Shown here: in pieces, positions 7,077-13,610 of the stretch
How the letters are laid out: each line of letters starts with the position of its first letter
How positions within the stretch are numbered: position 1 is the stretch's first letter
Assembly (NCBI GenBank): GCA_964544295.1
Contig: CAZJBJ010000110.1
Coordinates: 1 to 13,610, forward strand
Source of the DNA: JAENVU01 sp964544295
Lineage (GTDB): Bacteria > Actinomycetota > Acidimicrobiia > IMCC26256 > JAENVU01
Direction: 5' to 3'
DNA: 13,610 bases
The notes under the pieces: generated by a model
Database searches by the model: none
What the model saw: the letters and a program-made list of their open reading frames with translations, nothing else
What the model was told of the DNA's origin: nothing
Position numbers and translations under genes: made by a program

Positions 7077-7087
7077 TGGAAACACAG

Positions 7088-8284
7088 GTGATTCGCACGG
7101 TGGTACACCAGGTCCGCGCCTTGCTCGCCTCCCTCGATGTCGAGTCCATGTCGGGCGCGGAGGCGAGGGGTCTGGTCACGGAGTTCGCCGAGCTGGAGCG
7201 CCTCGCCGCGTCCGGCAAGCTGCTCGCGACCGGCCGCCTGGTGGCCACGGGCGCCGGCCCGGGCGACGACTCGTTTCGCGATGTCGAGGCGTGGCTCGCG
7301 TCGGTGTCGGGCACGACCGTCGGCGCAGCTCGGGCCGCGAGCGTCACGGCGTCGCGGATCCTGACGCAACCGGCCGTCGAGTCGGCGGTGCGCGCGGGTG
7401 CCCTGTCCGCAGTCCAGGCGGATCTCGTCACGTCGGCCACCGTGGTGGATGCGGCGGCCGCACCGCGGCTGGTCGAGGTCGCGGCGTCGGCCGGGGTCAA
7501 GGGCCTGCGCAGCGAATGCGATCGGGTCATCGCAGCAGCTCGCTCGGCCGAGCAAGAGATCGCCATCGCCGAACGGGTGCACAGCCAACGCGAACTCCGC
7601 CACTCGGTGCGGGCCGACGGGTCCGGTGTCATCACCGTGACCGGGCCGGTCGACCGGACCGCGCTGGTCATGGCGGCGCTGGAACCCTTCGAGCGGGTGA
7701 TCTTCGACGAGAACCGGCGCCGGGGAACGGCCGAGCATGCCCACGCGACCGCATTCGATGCGCTCGTCGAACTCGCGACGTCGGCCGCCCAGACTGCGCC
7801 GGAGGCCACGACGGGTTCGCGACCGCTCGCGACGCTGCACGTGCATGTCTCGGCCGAGGCGTTCGCGCGCGGCTCCACCGCGGCCGGCGAGATCTGCGAG
7901 ATCGAAGGGGCCGGACCGATCCCGATGGGAACCGCCTACCGGCTCTCCTCGAACGCGATCGTCAAGGCCCTCGTGACCGATGGGGTCGACGTGACCCGGG
8001 TGGTGCATCTCGGTCGGTCGGTACCGGCCGCGTTGCGCACCGCGATCGAGGTCCGGGATCCCGCGTGCTCGATCGAGGGGTGCGAGATCGATCGACATCT
8101 CGAGATCGACCACAACGTGCCCTTCGCCCAGGGTGGCCCCACCACGCTCGAGAATCTCGGGCGCCTGTGCTCCCATCATCACGGGTGCAAGTCCCGTCGG
8201 GATCTGCGAAGACTCGGGCCGCCGGGCCGACAACGGTTGGTGGGTCGGGTGGAATTGGACGCCGCGTTGGTGGCCGCGGCCTGA
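7088..8284 (+). CDS. DUF222/13E12-type HNH endonuclease, probably SOS-induced
   Basis: This 398-residue protein has the architecture of the actinobacterial 13E12 repeat family: a helical DUF222 region (about 20-300) followed by a C-terminal HNH nuclease domain (about 318-375). In the HNH part, Cys327 and Cys332 (CSIEGC) with Cys361 could hold a structural zinc. LEIDHNVPFAQGG (338-350) gives the first His (342), Asn356 in LENLGRLC is the middle residue, and SHHHGCKSRRD (362-372) supplies the last His. The nuclease motif looks complete, so the protein should be active. The family is widespread and multicopy in actinobacteria, and its biological role is not settled. The start is the GTG at 7088, set by the AGGAGG at 7071. 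Upstream lie a PafBC-type promoter and a LexA box, so expression probably follows DNA damage. It is convergent with DUF885 (11 bp gap). No intein, intron or integrase signs surround it. Confidence 0.88.
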   Translation: MIRTVVHQVRALLASLDVESMSGAEARGLVTEFAELERLAASGKLLATGRLVATGAGPGDDSFRDVEAWLASVSGTTVGAARAASVTASRILTQPAVESAVRAGALSAVQADLVTSATVVDAAAAPRLVEVAASAGVKGLRSECDRVIAAARSAEQEIAIAERVHSQRELRHSVRADGSGVITVTGPVDRTALVMAALEPFERVIFDENRRRGTAEHAHATAFDALVELATSAAQTAPEATTGSRPLATLHVHVSAEAFARGSTAAGEICEIEGAGPIPMGTAYRLSSNAIVKALVTDGVDVTRVVHLGRSVPAALRTAIEVRDPACSIEGCEIDRHLEIDHNVPFAQGGPTTLENLGRLCSHHHGCKSRRDLRRLGPPGRQRLVGRVELDAALVAAA

Positions 8285-8295
8285 CCGACGACGCC

Positions 8296-10005
8296 TCAGT
8301 AGCGGGCCATCTCGGCGCGGAACTGGTCGAGGCCCATCGAGCCGAGGTTCAACGCGTGGGAGTGCCACGCCTTGAGATCGAACGCCGCGCCGTGACGGGC
8401 GCGGGCGTCCTCCCGTGCCTCCAACCAGACCCGCTCGCCGACCTTGTAGGAGATCGCCTGGCCCGGGATGCCGAGGTACCGGTCGACCTCGGAGCGCATG
8501 AACATCTCGGGGAACATCGCCCGCTGCACCACGAACGGCAACGCCAGCTCGGGGGTCCACCGTTCGCCGGGGTGGTACGACTCGCCGGCCGGGATCTCGA
8601 GTTCGAGGTGCATGCCGATGTCGACGATGACGCGCACCGCGCGCATCGCCTGGGCGCGCAGCATGCCGAGCTCGTAGTCGGGGTTCTCGAGGTAGCCGAG
8701 CTCACCCATCAACCGCTCGGCGTAGAGCGCCCACCCTTCGCCGTGGCCGGACGACCACGCCAGCGTCCGCTGGAACCGCGTCAAGGTGTCGGCGAGGTAG
8801 CGCACCTGCGCGACCTGCAGGTGATGGCCGGGGACGCCTTCGTGGTAACAGATCGACACTTCGCCCCAGAGCGGGAACCGGGTCGTGCCCATCGTCGGGT
8901 ACCACGTGCGACCGGGCCGGGAGAAGTCCTCCGACGGACCGGTGTAGTACATCGCCGACGCGCCGCCCGGCGGGGCGATCATCGCCTCGACCGTCTGCAC
9001 CGGCTCGGGAATGTCGAAGTGCACCCCGTTCAACTCCGCGATCGTCGTGTCCATCAGGTCCTGCAACCAGGCACGCAGGTTCTCCGGACCTTCGATGGCA
9101 CGCGCCGGGTCGGTCTCGAGCAGTTCGATCACCTCGCCGACGGTGCCGTTCGGCAGGATGCGCGTCGCCACCTGGCCCACCGCGTGTTCGATCCGGTGCA
9201 GCTCCTCCCACCCCCATTGGTAGGTCTCGTGCAGGTCGAGCACGGTGCCGTTGAAGATGCGCGCGCCGATCGCGTAGCGCTCCTCGCCGACCGCGTCGCG
9301 CGGGTCGGCATCGGGTGCGTACTCGGAGATCAGGTACCGGGCGAACGCGTCGAGGGCCGCGGTGGCGCGCTCGGCGTGGCGCTCGACCTCCGCCTGGAGG
9401 CCGGAAGTGCCGACGCCGGCCTCCGCCATCGAGGCCGCCATACGGTCCACCATCGTGAGAAAGTACGGCCGCGTGCCGTCGCGGTCGGTGCCGGCCCACA
9501 CCTCGACCTGCTCGATCGCGCCGACCACCTGGCGAGACGACGCGACGATCCCGCGAGTCCGGCCCTCGGTGAACGCAGCTTCGAGGCTGTCGAGACACTC
9601 GGGCACGCGTGCCATGCGCGCGGCCACGATCTCCCAGTCGGCCTCGGTCTCGGTCTGGAGCATGTCGAAGGCCTCGCGCACCTCCTGCACCGCCGAACCC
9701 AGCACCGCGATGGACCGCAGGTGCTCGCCGCGGTCGTGCAGCTCGACGGCGACTTCCAACCGTTCGCGGATGACGCCGGCCGCCACGCGGTCGGCGTCAC
9801 TGTCGGCGCCGCCGTCGGCTTCGATCGCGTCGAGGGCGCGGAGCGTGGCGCGGTCGTGCGCGGCGCGCTCGTCGGCACCGTCGGGGGAGTAGTCGGTGAG
9901 CTGGTCGTCGTGCCCGGCGATGCCGTCGAACGTCGCCGCGATCGGGTGCAGACGGGCGTAGTCCTCGACGTACCGATCGGACAGCTCGTCGATGGGTCTG
10001 GTCAC
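8296..10005 (-). CDS. DUF885 family predicted zinc metallopeptidase
   Basis: This is a 569-residue protein of the DUF885 family, predicted metal-dependent peptidases of unknown substrate. The diagnostic motif HEGVPGHH is at 388-395, where His388, Glu389 and His394/His395 are likely metal-site residues. HGEGWALYAERL (421-432) follows, with Glu423 the likely further ligand. AMFPEMFMRSEVDRYLGIPGQAISYKVG (497-523) is the conserved C-terminal block. Many members in other bacteria are exported, but this one has no signal peptide or membrane helix and should be cytoplasmic. The GTG start at 10005 is well supported by AAGGAG (10014-10019, minus strand) with an 8-nt gap. It is divergent from ettA, with 49 bp between the starts and overlapping -10 elements. 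It is the third zinc-peptidase-like gene in the window, but it does not share an operon with the other two. Confidence 0.88.
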   Translation of the reverse strand: MTRPIDELSDRYVEDYARLHPIAATFDGIAGHDDQLTDYSPDGADERAAHDRATLRALDAIEADGGADSDADRVAAGVIRERLEVAVELHDRGEHLRSIAVLGSAVQEVREAFDMLQTETEADWEIVAARMARVPECLDSLEAAFTEGRTRGIVASSRQVVGAIEQVEVWAGTDRDGTRPYFLTMVDRMAASMAEAGVGTSGLQAEVERHAERATAALDAFARYLISEYAPDADPRDAVGEERYAIGARIFNGTVLDLHETYQWGWEELHRIEHAVGQVATRILPNGTVGEVIELLETDPARAIEGPENLRAWLQDLMDTTIAELNGVHFDIPEPVQTVEAMIAPPGGASAMYYTGPSEDFSRPGRTWYPTMGTTRFPLWGEVSICYHEGVPGHHLQVAQVRYLADTLTRFQRTLAWSSGHGEGWALYAERLMGELGYLENPDYELGMLRAQAMRAVRVIVDIGMHLELEIPAGESYHPGERWTPELALPFVVQRAMFPEMFMRSEVDRYLGIPGQAISYKVGERVWLEAREDARARHGAAFDLKAWHSHALNLGSMGLDQFRAEMARY

Positions 10006-10013
10006 CGTGGATG

Positions 10014-10019
10014 CTCCTT
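10014..10019 (-). promoter_or_regulatory. Shine-Dalgarno sequence AAGGAG of the DUF885 gene
   Basis: Read on the minus strand, AAGGAG sits 8 nt before the GTG at 10005 and decides that start. The DUF885 mRNA therefore appears to have a leader, whereas the divergent ettA mRNA appears leaderless. Confidence 0.7.
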
Positions 10020-10038
10020 CGTCGAAATGACCCGGCGC

Positions 10039-10044
10039 ACGCTA
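10039..10044 (-). promoter_or_regulatory. Probable -10 element (TAGCGT) of the DUF885 gene
   Basis: On the minus strand TAGCGT fits TANNNT. Taking its first T (10044) as -12 puts the start of transcription near 10032, giving a leader of about 27 nt that contains the AAGGAG. It shares its TA base pairs (10043-10044) with the -10 of ettA on the other strand. Confidence 0.4.
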
Positions 10045-10048
10045 CCGT
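10043..10048 (+). promoter_or_regulatory. Leaderless-type -10 element (TACCGT) of ettA
   Basis: TACCGT is followed by CGACGC and the GTG at 10055. With the first T as -12, +1 falls exactly on the G of that GTG, and no Shine-Dalgarno sequence is present. This predicts a leaderless ettA transcript. The element overlaps the DUF885 -10 on the opposite strand. Confidence 0.5.
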
Positions 10049-10054
10049 CGACGC

Positions 10055-11754
<1,700 letters not shown>

Positions 11755-11758
<4 letters not shown>

Positions 11759-11775
11759 GCGAGCTGTCAGCATGA
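11755..11775 (+). other. Six-codon mini-ORF (MSELSA) bridging ettA and the methyltransferase gene
   Basis: An ATG at 11755 overlaps the ettA stop codon (11756-11758) as ATGA. It opens six codons, MSELSA, whose TGA (11773-11775) overlaps the ATG of the next gene (11772-11774), again as ATGA. A ribosome finishing ettA could restart here and then be delivered onto the methyltransferase start. It is too short to be a functional product by itself, and whether it is translated is unknown. Confidence 0.3.
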
Positions 11776-12953
11776 TCGAGCTGGTCCCGGACAAGGTCGT
11801 CGCCGGTGGGGAGGCGTTGGCGCGCGACGCCGACGGCCGGGTCGTGCTCGTCGAGGGTGCGATCCCCGGCGAGCGTGTGCAGGTGGAGATCCACAACGCC
11901 AAGAAGAAGTTCGCGCGGGGGCGGATCGTCGAAGTCCTCGAGCCGTCACCGCATCGGATCGCGCCGCCGTGTCCGCACGTCGCCAACGGCTGCGGCGGGT
12001 GCGACTGGCAACACATCGCCCCGGACGCGCAACGGCGCCTGCGGCGCGACATCGTGGTCGACGCACTGGCCCGGCTCGGCAAGGTCGCCGACGCCGACGG
12101 TCTCGTCGCCGACATGGTCGCATTGCCCGACGCCCACTTCCGCACATCGGTCCGGGTGCTGATGGTCAAGGGCCGGCCCGCGTTCCGCAAGGCCTATTCG
12201 CACGATCCCGTCCTCATCGATTCGTGCCTGGTCGCGCACCCCCTCATCGAGTCGCTGCTCGCCGACGCGAAGTTCGACGCGGTGAAGGAAGCCGAGATCC
12301 GCTGCGGCACCCGGACGGGCGAGCGGCTCGTCATCGCGTTTCCCACCACGCGCTATCTCTCCCTTCCCGACGACGTCGTGATGATCGGCGCCGACGACAT
12401 CGAGGCGGGCAAGACCGCGATGTTCGCGGAGGAGGCCGCCGGGCGCCGCTGGCGTATCTCGGCCACGTCGTTCTTCCAGACCCGGGCCGACGGCGCGGAT
12501 GCGCTCGCGGCACTCGTCAAGCAGGCCGTGCCCGATGATGCGGAGATAGTCGTCGACCTCTACGCCGGCGTCGGCCTGTTCGCGGGGACCGTCGCGCGGA
12601 AGGGTCGGCAGGTGCTCGCGGTCGAGGGCAACCCGGCCGCGGTCCGCGACGCCAAGCACAACCTCGCGTCGGACGACGTCAAGGTGCAGCGGGCCGACAT
12701 CAGCCGCTGGGACGCCGTCCCGGCCGACGTCGTGATCGCCGACCCGAGCCGGGCCGGGCTGGGCGCGGACGTCGTGAGTCACATCGACGCCACCGACGCG
12801 TCCCGGGTGGTCCTGGTGGCGTGTGACGCCGCCGCGCTGGGACGGGACGTGCGCCTCCTCACCGAGGCGGGCTTCGGGCTCACGAGGGCGACGCCCGTCG
12901 ATCTGTTCCCCCAGACCAGCCACGTCGAGGTGGTCGCGGTTCTCGATCGGTAG
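11772..12953 (+). CDS. RlmD/TrmA-family RNA (uracil-5-)-methyltransferase with 4Fe-4S motif
   Basis: This is a 393-residue SAM-dependent methyltransferase of the TrmA/RlmC/RlmD family, which makes 5-methyluridine in rRNA or tRNA. An N-terminal TRAM-like beta domain (1-58) is followed by Cys67, Cys74 and Cys77 (CPHVANGCGGC) and Cys152. This matches the 4Fe-4S cluster pattern of RlmD. The SAM-binding motif is VDLYAGVGLFA (261-271). The DPSRAG motif (324-329) stands where DPPRxG is usual. The nucleophile is Cys351 in VACDAAALGRD, and FPQTSHVE (379-386) holds the general-base Glu386. Several motif positions differ from E. coli RlmD (SCNPATLARD, for example), so the target uridine cannot be assigned. 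The ATG at 11772 is chosen because the TRAM domain starts there and no upstream in-frame start exists downstream of the ettA stop. It is very probably co-transcribed with ettA, which makes a ribosome-focused pair. Confidence 0.88.
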   Translation: MIELVPDKVVAGGEALARDADGRVVLVEGAIPGERVQVEIHNAKKKFARGRIVEVLEPSPHRIAPPCPHVANGCGGCDWQHIAPDAQRRLRRDIVVDALARLGKVADADGLVADMVALPDAHFRTSVRVLMVKGRPAFRKAYSHDPVLIDSCLVAHPLIESLLADAKFDAVKEAEIRCGTRTGERLVIAFPTTRYLSLPDDVVMIGADDIEAGKTAMFAEEAAGRRWRISATSFFQTRADGADALAALVKQAVPDDAEIVVDLYAGVGLFAGTVARKGRQVLAVEGNPAAVRDAKHNLASDDVKVQRADISRWDAVPADVVIADPSRAGLGADVVSHIDATDASRVVLVACDAAALGRDVRLLTEAGFGLTRATPVDLFPQTSHVEVVAVLDR

Positions 12954-12965
12954 GGGAGCCCGCGG

Positions 12966-12971
12966 TACCGT
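12966..12971 (+). promoter_or_regulatory. Probable -10 element (TACCGT) of the fumarase gene
   Basis: TACCGT repeats the hexamer seen before ettA. With the first T as -12, the transcript starts near 12978, leaving a leader of about 28 nt. That leader contains AAAGG (12996-13000), 5 nt before the ATG at 13006, so this mRNA is predicted to be leadered. No clear -35 is visible; the preceding gene ends only 12 bp upstream. Confidence 0.4.
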
Positions 12972-13005
12972 CCCGGCGCCGAAATTGCAGCCGCGAAAGG
13001 GAATC

Positions 13006-13610
13006 ATGGAGCCGACGGAGACGCAGCGGGTCGAGACCGACAGCATGGGTCCGATCCTGGTCCGGCGCGACCGGTACTGGGGCGCCCAGACCGAGCGGTC
13101 GCTGCACCACTTCTCCGTCGCCGACGACCGCATGCCGACCGCGGTCATCCGCGCCATGGCGGTGTTGAAGAAGGCGGCGGCGATCGTCAACCGCGACCTC
13201 GGCAAGATGACCGACGACGTGTGCACCGGGATCGTGACCGCGGCCGACGAGGTGATCGCCGGCACGCTCGACGACCACTTCCCGCTGTTCGTCTGGCAGA
13301 CCGGCTCGGGGACCCAGACCAACATGAACGTGAACGAGGTCATCTCCAACCGGGCGATCGAGCTCGCCGGTGGGGAGCTGGGATCGAAGACCCCGGTGCA
13401 CCCGAACGACCACGTGAACATGTCGCAGTCCTCGAACGACACGTTCCCGACTGCGATGAACATCGCCGCGGTCGAGGAGGTGTTGCAGCGGCTGATCCCG
13501 TCGGTGCGGGCGTTGCGTGACGCGCTGGACGCGAAGGCCACCGAGTTCGCCGACATCGTCAAGATCGGTCGCACCCACCTCCAGGACGCGGTGCCGCTCA
13601 CGCTCGGCCA
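13006..13610 (+). CDS. fumC: Class II fumarate hydratase (FumC), 5' part, cut by the window edge
   Basis: The window holds the first 201 codons of a class II fumarase, a cytosolic tricarboxylic acid cycle enzyme that interconverts fumarate and (S)-malate without an iron-sulfur cluster. The reading frame is open to the last base. RVETDSMGPILVRRDRYWGAQTE (8-30) is the usual N-terminus. SGTQTNMNVNEV (101-112) and HPNDHVNMSQSSNDTFPTAM (132-151) carry substrate-binding Thr, Ser and Asn residues. GRTHLQDAVPLTLGQ (188-202) contains His191, which corresponds to the catalytic His188 region of E. coli FumC. The signature GSSxMPxKxN lies beyond the window, so a related aspartase cannot be excluded formally, but the N-terminal blocks are fumarase-like. 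The ATG at 13006 has AAAGG 5 nt upstream. It is probably its own transcription unit. Confidence 0.93.
   Translation, partial: MEPTETQRVETDSMGPILVRRDRYWGAQTERSLHHFSVADDRMPTAVIRAMAVLKKAAAIVNRDLGKMTDDVCTGIVTAADEVIAGTLDDHFPLFVWQTGSGTQTNMNVNEVISNRAIELAGGELGSKTPVHPNDHVNMSQSSNDTFPTAMNIAAVEEVLQRLIPSVRALRDALDAKATEFADIVKIGRTHLQDAVPLTLG

Noticed and set aside
7076..7087. Use of the GTG at 7076 as the start of the HNH gene
   Set aside because: That GTG shares its first base with the AGGAGG ribosome binding site, so the ribosome would have no spacing. The GTG at 7088 is the better start.
7088..8284. The HNH gene as a homing endonuclease or a sign of a mobile element
   Set aside because: The DUF222-HNH layout is that of the free-standing 13E12 family. 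There is no interrupted host gene, flanking repeat, integrase or composition change around it.

Overview
This window is very GC-rich, densely packed chromosomal DNA. Codon third positions are almost all G or C, and long stop-free shadow frames lie opposite nearly every gene. The gene set points to an actinobacterium: a HelD/HelR-type RNA polymerase recycling factor, a 13E12-type DUF222-HNH endonuclease, a lipoprotein M1 peptidase, EttA, and leaderless promoters of the TANNNT type. Acidimicrobiia or a related lineage is my best guess, but that is an inference and no rRNA is present to test it. I see no transposase, integrase, phage gene, CRISPR array, tRNA or rRNA, and no gene-free stretch longer than about 110 bases.

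Layout. (1) 78-2378 (+) encodes a HelD-like ATPase. It overlaps tail-to-tail by 11 bp with (2) 2368-3831 (-), a secreted lipoprotein M1 metallopeptidase. (3) 3890-5692 (+), an M3 oligoendopeptidase, is divergent from the M1 gene and overlaps by a GTGA junction with (4) 5689-6510 (+), a short-chain dehydrogenase. (5) 6534-6980 (-) is a DUF1801 protein, convergent with the SDR. (6) 7088-8284 (+) is a DUF222/HNH endonuclease. (7) 8296-10005 (-) is a DUF885 predicted metallopeptidase, convergent with it. (8) 10055-11758 (+) is EttA, followed by (9) 11772-12953 (+), an RlmD/TrmA-type RNA uracil-5-methyltransferase. (10) 13006 to the right edge (+) is the first 201 codons of class II fumarase.

How they fit together. 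HelD, EttA and the RNA methyltransferase act on the transcription and translation machinery. M1, M3 and DUF885 are three separate zinc-peptidase-like proteins, one anchored outside the membrane and two apparently cytoplasmic, which would suit peptide scavenging. The SDR and fumarase are ordinary metabolic enzymes. The tight operons are M3-SDR and EttA-methyltransferase.

Most of the window is ordinary core-genome content, and I did not find a convincing new multi-gene system. The most interesting signals are regulatory. The HNH gene has a PafBC-type (RecA-NDp) promoter immediately followed by a near-perfect LexA box. Overlapping back-to-back -10 elements lie between DUF885 and ettA. A six-codon mini-ORF joins ettA to the methyltransferase gene through ATGA overlaps at both ends. 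A recurring -10/CGACGC/start arrangement suggests leaderless mRNAs.
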